From assembly GCF_000430545.1 (NCBI RefSeq), contig NZ_KE387163.1, forward strand, positions 830,440-894,439: a DNA stretch of 64,000 nucleotides, written 5' to 3'. This document shows positions 36,104 through 44,826 of the stretch, in pieces. How positions within the stretch are numbered: the first letter of the stretch is position 1; every line of letters begins with the position of its first letter. The position numbers and the translations under genes were made by a program. The DNA comes from Tenacibaculum ovolyticum DSM 18103. Its GTDB lineage: Bacteria > Bacteroidota > Bacteroidia > Flavobacteriales > Flavobacteriaceae. Below the pieces are notes generated by a model. That model searched no databases and was not told the DNA's origin. It saw only the letters and a program-made list of their open reading frames with translations.

Positions 36104-37708
36104 TTATTGATTATATATTTTTTTAAACTTATTTAATTCTCTTTCTCTTATTTTAACTTTATTTTTCACTTTTAAACTTCTAATCCAATCTTCTTCTATT
36201 TTTTTTTGATAATCATTAATTACTTGACCTTTTATACTATCAAGTTTTTCACCATTATATTTCACTTTATTTAAACTATAAAACTCTTTTAAGCCTAATG
36301 TATCTTTTGATGATTTATTCCAAATTTTTTCTTGCATCAAATTAAACAACAGCAGCCCTTCTTTATACTCTAATAACGTGTTTTTATATTGAGGTGTTGT
36401 GTTTATTAAATCATTTTTAAAATACTCTATAATTTGATTATTCTTAAATCGCTTATATAAATTACTTATTGATTTATTGTATTTACGCTCTATAAATTTA
36501 AAAAAAGTCTTTTGATAAATTTTCTTATCGTTAATAGACAACAATACCTTATTTAATTTTTGCTTTTTTAATTCCTTTATTTCAGATGTTAAAAAAACAT
36601 TTATTGCTTTTTTATTTTCTACTATTTTATAATTAGCTGTCAATCTATTTAAAACTGCTTGTTTTGACAAACTTGCTCTATTAGACTTTTTCACTTTATT
36701 GGTTAATTGTTTTTTAACCTCTTCAAAAGTACCTAACGGATATTTTTTTAACAGCTTAACGATATGCCATCCGAATTTAGTTTTAAATGGCTTTGTATAA
36801 TCCCCTTCTTGTTTTAATAATCTTACATTATTTTCAAAATCCTCAACCATTGTTCCGGTTCCAAATCTTGGTAACTTCCCTCCTAAAGAGGCTGTTCCTT
36901 TGTCGTCAGAATGCTTTTTAGCAACTTCTTCAAACTCCTCTCCTAACTGTATTTTTCTATAGAGCGAATCAATCTTTACTTTACCTTTTTTTGATTTTTT
37001 AATTAAAATATGAGCAACTTCAAACTCTCCTTTAGATGCTCTTTTTCCAGTAACCTTTAAAATATGATAACCAAATTTTGTTTTAAATGGTTCAGAAACT
37101 TCATTTAAAGGTGTATTGTAGGCTGCATTTTCAAACGCATGTAACATTGTAAAAGCAGAGAAATAACCTAAATTACCGCTATTTATTTTTACAGATGGAT
37201 CTTCTGATACTTCTTTGGCAACTTTTTCAAAAGATTCTCCGTTTAATAGTCTGTTTCTAGCATTAGAAATTCTCTTGTATAAAGGTAATGTATCTAATTC
37301 AACTCCATTTTTAGGTAGTTTGATTAAAATATGACTTGCTTTAACTTCCGTTTTTTTTCTTTTGTATGCTTGCTTTATTAACTTATTTAAATATTTTACA
37401 TCTTGTAAATAAGGAGCTAATAAATTATTTTCATAACCTTTTAGCTCTTGCTTATAACTTTTTAAAGTATCTAATTTTAACCTATAGGCTTCTTTTACTT
37501 TTAATTTATAATTTATAAACAATTCAAGATATTTATCTATGTCTTTAGAACTATCATCTACAACCAGTTCTAAATTTTTCTCATATACTTGTTTAAATTC
37601 AGAAACCATTACTGGCGAATTATTTATACGAAACAATTCTTTATCTTTTTGAGAAAAAGAATAACTCGCCATCAAAACCATTAAAAAAAACAAAAGAAAC
37701 TTCTTCAT
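36104..37708 (-). CDS. Periplasmic peptidyl-prolyl isomerase, two parvulin domains
   Basis: 534 residues, signal peptide 1-19. Two parvulin domains: about 123-215 (ASHILIKLPKNG ... FKTKFGYHILKV) and about 228-320 (VAHILIKKSKKG ... FKTKFGWHIVKL). A long lysine-rich C-terminal region of about 200 residues follows, with no known domain. Together with the next two genes it forms a run of three periplasmic folding factors. Confidence 0.87.
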   Translation of the reverse strand: MKKFLLFFLMVLMASYSFSQKDKELFRINNSPVMVSEFKQVYEKNLELVVDDSSKDIDKYLELFINYKLKVKEAYRLKLDTLKSYKQELKGYENNLLAPYLQDVKYLNKLIKQAYKRKKTEVKASHILIKLPKNGVELDTLPLYKRISNARNRLLNGESFEKVAKEVSEDPSVKINSGNLGYFSAFTMLHAFENAAYNTPLNEVSEPFKTKFGYHILKVTGKRASKGEFEVAHILIKKSKKGKVKIDSLYRKIQLGEEFEEVAKKHSDDKGTASLGGKLPRFGTGTMVEDFENNVRLLKQEGDYTKPFKTKFGWHIVKLLKKYPLGTFEEVKKQLTNKVKKSNRASLSKQAVLNRLTANYKIVENKKAINVFLTSEIKELKKQKLNKVLLSINDKKIYQKTFFKFIERKYNKSISNLYKRFKNNQIIEYFKNDLINTTPQYKNTLLEYKEGLLLFNLMQEKIWNKSSKDTLGLKEFYSLNKVKYNGEKLDSIKGQVINDYQKKIEEDWIRSLKVKNKVKIRERELNKFKKIYNQ

Positions 37709-37709
37709 T

Positions 37710-37991
37710 TTATAGTGAAATTATACCTTTAATAACATCTGCTTTTTTGTAATAAGCAATTACTTCATCTGCACTCTTAACAATTAAAAAAATAGAAAGG
37801 CTAATGTATTTACCTGTTTTTGATTTTTTTGTTTCAATAACAGCTCCACCTCCATTAAACACTTTCTTTACCTCTTCTTCTTGATTTGCATCTGTTGGCA
37901 CAATAAATTTATACAAATATTTACTAGGAAATTTTGTAGTATCATCTAATTGTACTTTTAATTTACTGTAAAATGCTTCTCTATCTGACAT
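37710..37991 (-). CDS. DUF493 (YbeD-like) protein
   Basis: 93 residues, cytosolic. It fits the YbeD/DUF493 ferredoxin-like fold (YLYKFIVPTDANQEEEVKKVF, then KYISLSIFLIVKSADEVIAYYKK). Family members bind small ligands or regulate LipB-type enzymes in some bacteria. It is the first gene of the parvulin operon (1 bp spacing) and has a TAATTTTG -7 box about 65 bp upstream. Confidence 0.8.
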   Translation of the reverse strand: MSDREAFYSKLKVQLDDTTKFPSKYLYKFIVPTDANQEEEVKKVFNGGGAVIETKKSKTGKYISLSIFLIVKSADEVIAYYKKADVIKGIISL

Positions 37992-38054
37992 AATGTTTTA
38001 TAAAAAATTTAAAAAATAATTCTCATCATAAATAATCTTAAAATAGATGAAGCA

Positions 38055-38062
38055 CAAAATTA
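38055..38062 (-). promoter_or_regulatory. -7 box of the DUF493/parvulin operon
   Basis: TAATTTTG on the minus strand fits TAnnTTTG. The predicted leader is about 60 nt. It lies back to back with the plus-strand box at 38095-38102. Confidence 0.45.
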
Positions 38063-38094
38063 CACTATTTATTACATTTATAAATTGAAACTTA

Positions 38095-38102
38095 TATTTT
38101 TG
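38095..38102 (+). promoter_or_regulatory. -7 box of the AAA-type gene
   Basis: TATTTTTG ends 5 nt before the ATG at 38107, so the mRNA should begin at or next to the start codon. Confidence 0.45.
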
Positions 38103-38106
38103 CACT

Positions 38107-38637
38107 ATGCAACAAAAAATAGTTTTAATAGGAGGACCTGGTACAGGTAAGTCTTCAATTTTAAGAGAGTTTATAAATCTGGGGTATAATTGCATGCCTG
38201 AAATTTCAAGAGAAGTAACACTCAAAGCTCAAAAAGAAGGAATAGATCAATTGTTTTTAGAACAACCACTACTTTTTAGTCAGATGTTATTAGAAGGTAG
38301 AGAGCAACAATACATAGAAGCCGAAAAAAATGATACAGATATTGTTTTTTTTGATAGGGGAATTCCTGACGTACATGCGTATATGAATTATTTAGGCAAT
38401 GAATACCCTGCTATTTATAAAGAAAAAAGTAATAAATATTTATATACGAAAGTATTTATGTGTGCGCCTTGGAAAAAAATATATCTATCTGATAATGAGC
38501 GTTACGAAACTTTTGAACAAGCTGTAAAAATTGATACTTATTTAAAGGAATCTTATAAAGAATTAGGATACGAAATTATCAATGTTCCTTTCGGGACAGT
38601 TAAAGAACGCTGCGATTTCATTTTACAATCGTTATAA
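38107..38637 (+). CDS. AAA_28-type nucleotide-binding protein
   Basis: 176 residues, P-loop GGPGTGKSS at 9-17, Walker B region IVFFDRGIPDVHAYMNYLG near 80, and a later arginine-rich helix. The pattern matches the AAA_28 family of small kinase-like NTPases, whose substrates are unknown. It may be co-transcribed with recQ and fmt, with a 4-bp gap to recQ. Confidence 0.85.
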   Translation: MQQKIVLIGGPGTGKSSILREFINLGYNCMPEISREVTLKAQKEGIDQLFLEQPLLFSQMLLEGREQQYIEAEKNDTDIVFFDRGIPDVHAYMNYLGNEYPAIYKEKSNKYLYTKVFMCAPWKKIYLSDNERYETFEQAVKIDTYLKESYKELGYEIINVPFGTVKERCDFILQSL

Positions 38638-38641
38638 GACG

Positions 38642-40528
38642 ATGTATGAAGAATCTTTAAAAATATTACAACATTATTGGGGGCATAATTCATTTAGGTT
38701 TCCTCAACAAGAAATTATTACTACTGTTTTAAAAGGTAAAAACACTGTTGTTTTATTACCAACTGGAGGAGGAAAATCTATATGTTTTCAAATTCCCGCT
38801 TTGGTAAATGAAGGAGTATGCATTGTTATTTGCCCTTTAATAGCTTTAATGCAAGACCAAGTTGAAAGTCTTACTAGCAAAGGTATAAAAGCAACTGTAA
38901 TTCCTTCAGGAAGTTCTCAAGATGAAATAATTACATTATTTGACAATATAAGATTCGGTAAAACCAAATTTTTATATCTTTCTCCCGAACGTTTACAATC
39001 CCGTTTTATTCAAGAAAAAATAAAACAATTAAATGTAAATTTAATAGCGATTGACGAAGCGCATTGTATTTCTGAATGGGGACATGATTTTCGACCTTCT
39101 TATCAAAATATATCTATTCTAAAAGAACTACACCCTAATACTAATATTATTGCTTTAACAGCTACTGCTACTAAAAAAGTAATTAATGATATTATTCTCT
39201 CTTTAGATTTAGAAGCTCCAAAAGTTTTAAAAAAATCTTTTTATAGAGAAAACTTAGCTTATCAAATTTTTAAGACTGATGATAAACTTCATAAGCTGAA
39301 ACAAATTTTCATAAAAACGAAAGCTCCTGCAATCGTTTATGTCAATTCAAGGGTTAAAACAAAAGAAATTTGTTCGTATTTAAATGCAAATGGTTTTAAA
39401 AGTAGTTTTTATCATGGTGGATTAACTAGTATTGAAAAACAAATTTCTTTTGATAATTGGATTACCGAAAAAACACCAATTATAGTTGCTACTAATGCAT
39501 TTGGTATGGGTATTGACAAACCAAATGTTCGTGTTGTTATTCATTTAAACCTTCCTGCATCTATAGAAAATTACATTCAAGAAGCTGGTCGTGGTGGACG
39601 AAATGGCAACAAAGCTTTTTCAGTTGTTTTAACTAATGAAAATGATATTAAACTAAGCAAAGAACTATTAAATAAATCACTCCCAACTATTGATGATATA
39701 AAAATTGTTCATCGAAAATTGTATCAACAATTTCAAATAGCTAAAGGAGAGTTTATTGAAACTGCTTTTGATTTTAATTTTTTAGAGTTTTGCAATAAAT
39801 ATAAATTAGTTCCTAATAGAACCTACAATGCCTTACAAATATTAAATAGTAATGGTATTATTGAATTGAATTCTAATTTTCAACAAAAATCTACCATTCA
39901 ATTTACTGTTTCTAGTAAGCAAGTTTTATTATATTCTCAGCAAAACCCTTCTTCAAGAAACTTTATACAAACATTCTTACGTTTATATGGCGGTGTATTT
40001 GAAGCGCCTGTAAAAATTGATGAATTTTACATCGCTAAGAAAGCAGCAATTACTTCATGGCAAGTAATTAAAGAGCTAGAAAGCATGGTTGAAAAGGGAT
40101 TATTGGAATATAACAAAGCAACTAATAATTCAGAATTATTCTTTTTACATCCGAGAGAAGATGATAAAACTGTAAATAAAGTTTCTAAAAATATTCATCT
40201 TTATTTAGAACAAAAAAAACAAAAAAACAAAGACTTATTAACCTTCATAAAAAACAATGAAGTTTGTAGGAGCATACAATTACTAGATTACTTTAATGAA
40301 AGTGTAGTTGAAGAATGTGGTATTTGTGATGTTTGTTTACAACAAAAACAAACTTCTTCTATAAAACCTATTACTATTGTTAACTTATTAAAGAATAGAA
40401 AACCTTTAACCGTTTATGAAATAGGTACACTGCTAAATGAAAAAGAAGCAAACATTTTAATACTTTTGCGAACGCTGTTATCAGAAGAAAAAATCAACGT
40501 TACTAACAATAAATACTTTTTACTATAA
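38642..40528 (+). CDS. recQ: RecQ-family DNA helicase
   Basis: 628 residues from the ATG at 38642; the frame is open 60 bp into the previous gene. The helicase core (about 1-340) has TGGGKS, DEAH, TATATKKV and the GRGGRNG finger. About 190 residues of winged-helix-like sequence follow before a zinc-binding motif of the RecQ type at Cys542 (CRSIQLLDYFNES) and Cys559, 562 and 565 (CGICDVC). In E. coli RecQ the zinc motif comes straight after the core, so the order here differs. No HRDC domain is visible. Confidence 0.92.
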   Translation: MYEESLKILQHYWGHNSFRFPQQEIITTVLKGKNTVVLLPTGGGKSICFQIPALVNEGVCIVICPLIALMQDQVESLTSKGIKATVIPSGSSQDEIITLFDNIRFGKTKFLYLSPERLQSRFIQEKIKQLNVNLIAIDEAHCISEWGHDFRPSYQNISILKELHPNTNIIALTATATKKVINDIILSLDLEAPKVLKKSFYRENLAYQIFKTDDKLHKLKQIFIKTKAPAIVYVNSRVKTKEICSYLNANGFKSSFYHGGLTSIEKQISFDNWITEKTPIIVATNAFGMGIDKPNVRVVIHLNLPASIENYIQEAGRGGRNGNKAFSVVLTNENDIKLSKELLNKSLPTIDDIKIVHRKLYQQFQIAKGEFIETAFDFNFLEFCNKYKLVPNRTYNALQILNSNGIIELNSNFQQKSTIQFTVSSKQVLLYSQQNPSSRNFIQTFLRLYGGVFEAPVKIDEFYIAKKAAITSWQVIKELESMVEKGLLEYNKATNNSELFFLHPREDDKTVNKVSKNIHLYLEQKKQKNKDLLTFIKNNEVCRSIQLLDYFNESVVEECGICDVCLQQKQTSSIKPITIVNLLKNRKPLTVYEIGTLLNEKEANILILLRTLLSEEKINVTNNKYFLL

Positions 40529-41473
40529 ATGAGAGATTTACGCATCGTTTTTATGGGAACACCAGATTTTGCTGTTACCATTTTAAAACACCTTATTGAA
40601 AATGATTATAATGTAGTTGGAGTAATTACTGCTGTTGATAAACCTGCTGGTAGAGGTCGTAAACTCAATCAATCTGCCGTAAAAAAATACGCACTGTCTC
40701 AAAATCTACCTATTCTTCAACCCAAAAATTTAAAAAGTGAAGAGTTTCAAGAGGATTTAAAAAAATGGAATGCTAATTTACAAATAGTAGTTGCTTTTAG
40801 AATGCTACCTAAAGCTGTTTGGGCAATGCCAGAATATGGTACATTTAATTTACACGCTTCTTTACTACCTGAATATCGTGGAGCTGCTCCTATTAATTGG
40901 GCTATTATTAATGGAGAAACCAAAACAGGAGTTACTACTTTTTTTATTGATGATAAAATTGATACTGGTGAAATTATTTTACAAAAAGAGGTTCATATAA
41001 AGGAAGATGAAATTGTTGGTGAATTACATGATAAATTAATGTACTTAGGAGCAAATTTAGTTGCTGAAACCTTAGATCTAATAGCTACTGGAATTGTTAA
41101 CACAACAAAACAGCCAGAATTAGAAGAAAAACCTGCTCATAAGCTATATCCTCATAACTGTAAAATAGATTGGTCTAAACCTTTAAACCAAATTTACAAT
41201 CATATAAGAGGATTAAACCCTTATCCTGCAGCTTGGACAACAATAAAAAATGGAGAGGACGAAATTTCTGCTAAAATATACAAAACTACAAAAGAGTTTT
41301 CATCTCATAATTTAACTAACGGAAGTGTTATTACGTCTAAAAAAGAATTAAAAATCGCTGTACAAGACGGTTACCTCATTATTGAAGAAATAAAAATTTC
41401 AGGTAAAAAATTAATGGATATAAAAAGTTTATTAAACGGTTTTCAATTTGACAAAGAAGCAAAAGCGCTGTAG
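40529..41473 (+). CDS. fmt: Methionyl-tRNA formyltransferase
   Basis: 314 residues. It transfers a formyl group from 10-formyl-THF to Met-tRNA(fMet). The formyltransferase domain includes NLHASLLPEYRGAAPINWAIINGE, with the catalytic Asn-His-Asp set and the tetrahydrofolate loop, and the C-terminal OB domain is present. It starts directly after the recQ stop codon. Confidence 0.96.
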   Translation: MRDLRIVFMGTPDFAVTILKHLIENDYNVVGVITAVDKPAGRGRKLNQSAVKKYALSQNLPILQPKNLKSEEFQEDLKKWNANLQIVVAFRMLPKAVWAMPEYGTFNLHASLLPEYRGAAPINWAIINGETKTGVTTFFIDDKIDTGEIILQKEVHIKEDEIVGELHDKLMYLGANLVAETLDLIATGIVNTTKQPELEEKPAHKLYPHNCKIDWSKPLNQIYNHIRGLNPYPAAWTTIKNGEDEISAKIYKTTKEFSSHNLTNGSVITSKKELKIAVQDGYLIIEEIKISGKKLMDIKSLLNGFQFDKEAKAL

Positions 41474-41505
41474 CCCTTTATTCATGGGGTTTTGGCTTTT
41501 TTTGA
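41465..41505 (+). terminator. Possible terminator of the AAA/recQ/fmt operon
   Basis: GCCC ... GGGG-TTTTGGC with a T7 run just behind the fmt stop. Stem quality is poor. Confidence 0.35.
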
Positions 41506-41576
41506 AAAAAATAACTAGGGTTATTAACAATTACGCATCTTTTATTAACAAAATACTAGTTTTTCACAGTCAAAAC

Positions 41577-41606
41577 TTGCATGGTACCGCATTCCTACTA
41601 TATTTG
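41577..41606 (+). promoter_or_regulatory. Promoter of the HU gene
   Basis: TTG (41577-41579), 19 bp, TATATTTG (41599-41606). This is the full Bacteroidota housekeeping promoter at ideal spacing, with a leader of about 45 nt. Confidence 0.7.
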
Positions 41607-41657
41607 TTGAGCTATTAAGCGAAAAACGAAAATTAACTTTTTAAAATTATCAAAATT

Positions 41658-41933
41658 ATGAACAAATCAGATTTAATCGATGCAATGGCTGCTGACGCAG
41701 GAATTTCTAAAGCTTCTGCTAAACTTGCATTAGACTCTTTAACTTCTAATGTTACTAATTCTTTAAAGACTGGGAACAAAGTTGCATTAGTTGGATGGGG
41801 AACTTGGTCTGTTTCTGAAAGAGCTGCTAGAACTGGTAGAAACCCTCAAACAGGAAAAGAAATTCAAATAGCTGCTAAAAATGTAGTTAAGTTTAAGGCA
41901 GGTGCTGGTTTAAGTGACTCAGTAAACAACTAA
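41658..41933 (+). CDS. HU-family DNA-binding protein
   Basis: 91 residues, the usual size of HU. Recognised by [26 protein letters not shown] and the DNA-bending arm [23 protein letters not shown]. It is a small nucleoid protein. Single gene with strong promoter and terminator. Confidence 0.96.
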   Translation: MNKSDLIDAMAADAGISKASAKLALDSLTSNVTNSLKTGNKVALVGWGTWSVSERAARTGRNPQTGKEIQIAAKNVVKFKAGAGLSDSVNN

Positions 41934-41954
41934 AACTTTTCTTTAAATATATTT

Positions 41955-41988
41955 AAAACAGCATTTAGGCAACTAAATGCTGTTTTTG
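41955..41988 (+). terminator. Terminator of the HU gene
   Basis: ACAGCATTTAG-GCAA-CTAAATGCTGT followed by TTTTTG. Confidence 0.88.
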
Positions 41989-41998
41989 TTTCTAATAG

Positions 41999-42025
41999 TG
42001 TCACAAATAAAAGTAATTATTGTCT
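41999..42025 (+). promoter_or_regulatory. Probable ECF-sigma promoter, second copy
   Basis: TGTCACAA (41999-42006), 13 bp, TTGTCT (42020-42025), the same boxes and spacing as in front of the sigma gene at 1673. It lies about 27 bp before the ATG of the pentapeptide-repeat gene. Confidence 0.6.
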
Positions 42026-42051
42026 CTTAATTAGAATACAAAACATAAATC

Positions 42052-42825
42052 ATGAAAAATACAATTACTTTTATTGCTGTTCTATTTTGTCTTACAATTC
42101 ATGCCCAAAAAATAGTAAACGCTTCAGATATTATTCAAAAAATTAAAAACGGTAAACCTGTAGAGGTTTCTAACGCAACTATTAATGGTGTTTTAGATTT
42201 TACTTTTATGAATGAGGCTTTACCTAAATTACCTAAAAGAAAAAGCTGGTGGAATAATGGTGGCTCAAACACAATAGAAAAACAAATTACAAATAAAGTT
42301 TCTTTTATTAATTGTACCTTTAATGATAATGTATTAGCGTATATACCTCATGAGAAAAGCGGTTATACATTTATTGCAAATTTTGAAAGTGATGTAATTT
42401 TTAAAGGTTGTAATTTTAAACAGAAAGCAATGTTTAAATATTCTGAATTTGAACGAAATACAAATTTCTCAAACACCAAATTTAATGACGACTCCACTTT
42501 TAAATATGCCAAATTTGAAAGAAATATTTCATTTGAGAATACTTTTTTTGAGGAACCTGCTACTTTTAAGTATGCTGAATTTAAACAACATGTAAGTTTT
42601 AAAAACTCAGTATTTAGTGAAAGTGCAACTTTTAAATATACTGAATTTAAAGAAGGTGTATCTTTTAATAACGTAAATTTCAAAGAAGATTTAAATATAA
42701 AATACACAAATGTATCTGGAGATTTTAATATTATAGATATGAATGTAGCGTATGAGATAGATTCTAAATACACGAACATTAATGGTAAAAGCTTTAATAC
42801 GTATTTATTAAATAATAAAAAGTAA
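42052..42825 (+). CDS. Secreted pentapeptide-repeat-like protein
   Basis: 257 residues, signal peptide 1-19 (ending HAQ). An SWW motif follows at 65-67. From about residue 95 to 225 runs of A(D/N)LXX-like five-residue repeats dominate, with F every fifth position (TFKYAKFERNISFENTFFEEPATFKYAEF), the pattern of a quadrilateral beta-helix. The function is unknown. Expression is predicted from the ECF-type promoter directly upstream, which suggests it belongs to the regulon of the sigma factor at 1673. Confidence 0.82.
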   Translation: MKNTITFIAVLFCLTIHAQKIVNASDIIQKIKNGKPVEVSNATINGVLDFTFMNEALPKLPKRKSWWNNGGSNTIEKQITNKVSFINCTFNDNVLAYIPHEKSGYTFIANFESDVIFKGCNFKQKAMFKYSEFERNTNFSNTKFNDDSTFKYAKFERNISFENTFFEEPATFKYAEFKQHVSFKNSVFSESATFKYTEFKEGVSFNNVNFKEDLNIKYTNVSGDFNIIDMNVAYEIDSKYTNINGKSFNTYLLNNKK

Positions 42826-42871
42826 TAATCTACTAAACGACTTTAAGTATTTTTTAATTTTATAGTTTATC

Positions 42872-42918
42872 AAAAAAAGGAATGAATTCTATTTAATATA
42901 GAACTCATTCCTTTTTTA
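42872..42918. terminator. Bidirectional terminator
   Basis: AAAGGAATGAATTCTAT / ATAGAACTCATTCCTTT with a T run, between the convergent pentapeptide and HAD genes. Confidence 0.85.
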
Positions 42919-42955
42919 ATTTTAAGTAATTAAAGAATCTAATTATTCTTTTTTA

Positions 42956-43618
42956 CTAAACGATATCTTTTATCAATTCATATTTTATTTCTGCATAATC
43001 AGAAATAAGTTTCTGAGCTAATGAATAATCTTGCTCTTTAGAATGCTCACTTTTATAAGCTACACAATAAATTCCGCCATCATAGGCAGCCCTTATACCA
43101 TTTGTAGAGTCTTCAATAACTAAGCATTCTTCTTTTCTAACCTCAGCAATATCAGCTGCCTTTAAAAATATTTCTGGATGTGGTTTTGATGCCTTTAAAT
43201 CTGCTCCACTAATTTTCCCTTTAAAGTACTGATTCAAATCAAACTTATTAAAAACATTATCTATCGTAACCATAGAAGCTGAAGATGCTAATACCAATGT
43301 AACTCCATTTTCATAATAATTTTGAATCAAATCTAATACACCATCTAGTAATTGTAAATCATTTTTATCAGAGAAAAAAAGCTCTTTAAAAAAAGCCCTT
43401 TTATAAGCAACTAATGCTGTAGCTTCTAATGATAATTTAAATTTATTTACTAAATCTTTACAGATATCTATTGTAGATTGTCCTGTATAAGAATTATATA
43501 ATTCTTGAGAAACTTCAATTCCCACTTTAGAAAACATTAAAAAATATGCTTTCTTGTGTAATGGCTCAGTGTCTACTATTACACCGTCCATATCAAATAA
43601 AACTGCTTTTAAAGCCAT
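42956..43618 (-). CDS. HAD hydrolase, beta-phosphoglucomutase type
   Basis: 220 residues. The HAD motifs are DMDGVIVDTEPLH (nucleophile Asp9, acid Asp11), VLASSAS, KPHPEIFLKAA, and EDSTNGIRAAYDGG. It falls in the phosphatase/phosphoglucomutase-like subgroup with a helical cap. The substrate is not readable. Single gene. Confidence 0.9.
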   Translation of the reverse strand: MALKAVLFDMDGVIVDTEPLHKKAYFLMFSKVGIEVSQELYNSYTGQSTIDICKDLVNKFKLSLEATALVAYKRAFFKELFFSDKNDLQLLDGVLDLIQNYYENGVTLVLASSASMVTIDNVFNKFDLNQYFKGKISGADLKASKPHPEIFLKAADIAEVRKEECLVIEDSTNGIRAAYDGGIYCVAYKSEHSKEQDYSLAQKLISDYAEIKYELIKDIV

Positions 43619-44011
43619 TGTTCTTTGTTTGTATTATATCACAAAAGTAGACATTTACACAATACAAAAACAACTATTTTTCTCACATTGTTTTAATACC
43701 AATTATATATTTTTTTATGAATTTAGAGCAATATTTCACTCATACTTTTCTCCTTCTTAAAAGAAAAGTTACTCTTCCATCAGCCTTCTCTTTTATAAGA
43801 ACATCAGTTAATATTTTACAATAATTTATTTTTAAAACCTATTTATTAAACTTAACTCAATATGTAAAGATTATTTTAATAAAATTGACTTCACACGAAA
43901 ACATGATTATTTCTATATTTTTATTTATTTTTAAAATCTATAATAGAATTATGAGTTAATTCTTTTATAGATTTTATTTTTAATGAGAATACATATATCT
44001 AAATAACAAAT
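43619..44011. other. Intergenic region before the SGNH hydrolase gene
   Basis: 393 bp of very AT-rich sequence. It contains the 19-bp-stem inverted repeat 43933-43975, 36 bp before the SGNH ATG. No TAnnTTTG box was recognised. Confidence 0.5.
43933..43975 (+). repeat. Long hairpin in the SGNH hydrolase leader
   Basis: Two 19-nt arms (AAAATCTATAATAGAATTA and its complement) with one mismatch and a TGAGT loop, followed by ATTTTATTTTT. It is either a terminator/attenuator of the leader or an operator. The gene begins 36 nt downstream. Confidence 0.55.
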
Positions 44012-44686
44012 ATGAAAAAATTACTTTTTTTATTATTGATTCAGGTTTCAGTTCAATCTCAAAACATTCTGTTTGTAGGTAATAGTTTAACCTACACTAA
44101 TGACATGCCTGATATATTAGGATATATTGGAAAAAAAAATGGTATATCAATTAAAACAAAAGACATATCTCTTCCCAATCATGCTATTATTGATCATATT
44201 GAAAAAGGAGAGATTCAAAAAAAATTAGCAAAGAGAAAATATGATTACATAATCATTCAACAAGGACCATCGTCTCAAAAGGAAGGTAAAAAAATGTTGA
44301 TTGAAGATGGAGGAAAAATAAAAAAAATCTGTACTAAATATAAAGTTGAACTTGGTTATTTTATGGTATGGCCATCAATAGGCTACTACCACACCTTTGA
44401 TAAAGTTATTGAAAATCATAAAATTGCAGCAAAAAAAAACAAAGCTATCTTATTTTCTGTTGGAGAGAAATGGAAAATGTATAATTCTTTTAAAAACTTA
44501 CAAAGTCTTTATAGTTTAGATAATTTTCATCCATCTAAAGCTGGAAGTTTTTTAGCCGCCTTAACTATTTTTCATAAACTACACCCTAAAATAAATATAG
44601 AAAACTTACCTCATAAGGACTACAAAAAGTGGATTACCAATAAAAAATCTTTTAAAAAAATAATTCAGATAATTAATTTGAATTAA
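44012..44686 (+). CDS. Secreted SGNH/GDSL hydrolase
   Basis: 224 residues, signal peptide 1-16. SGNH motifs: FVGNSLTYT (Ser25), an IIIQQGPSSQ strand with block III Asn/Gly features, and DNFHPSKAG near the end (Asp-x-x-His pair). The family cleaves esters, often acetyl groups on sugars. The gene is framed by the 43-bp hairpin upstream and a palindromic terminator that begins inside its coding region. Confidence 0.85.
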   Translation: MKKLLFLLLIQVSVQSQNILFVGNSLTYTNDMPDILGYIGKKNGISIKTKDISLPNHAIIDHIEKGEIQKKLAKRKYDYIIIQQGPSSQKEGKKMLIEDGGKIKKICTKYKVELGYFMVWPSIGYYHTFDKVIENHKIAAKKNKAILFSVGEKWKMYNSFKNLQSLYSLDNFHPSKAGSFLAALTIFHKLHPKINIENLPHKDYKKWITNKKSFKKIIQIINLN

Positions 44687-44702
44687 TTATCTGAATTATT
44701 TT
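44660..44702 (+). terminator. Terminator overlapping the 3' end of the SGNH hydrolase
   Basis: AATAATTCAGATAATTAATT / AATTAATTATCTGAATTATT, a near-perfect 20-bp stem with two bases between the arms (so the tip of the stem must open), followed by TTTTTT. The stop codon is at 44684-44686, so the first arm is translated. Confidence 0.85.
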
Positions 44703-44826
44703 TTCTATTACTATTATCTTAAAATCATCATAGCTAAATTTAAATACCACTTATCGAATCCTTCATTCCCTATTCAAAGAACACTTTAATTAGTAATGGT
44801 TTAATCAAGACTATTATTATAACATA

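Noticed and set aside
42363..42779. 138-codon antisense frame in the pentapeptide gene
   Set aside because: Repetitive codons of the pentapeptide repeats read backwards give a long open frame; there is no start signal or domain.
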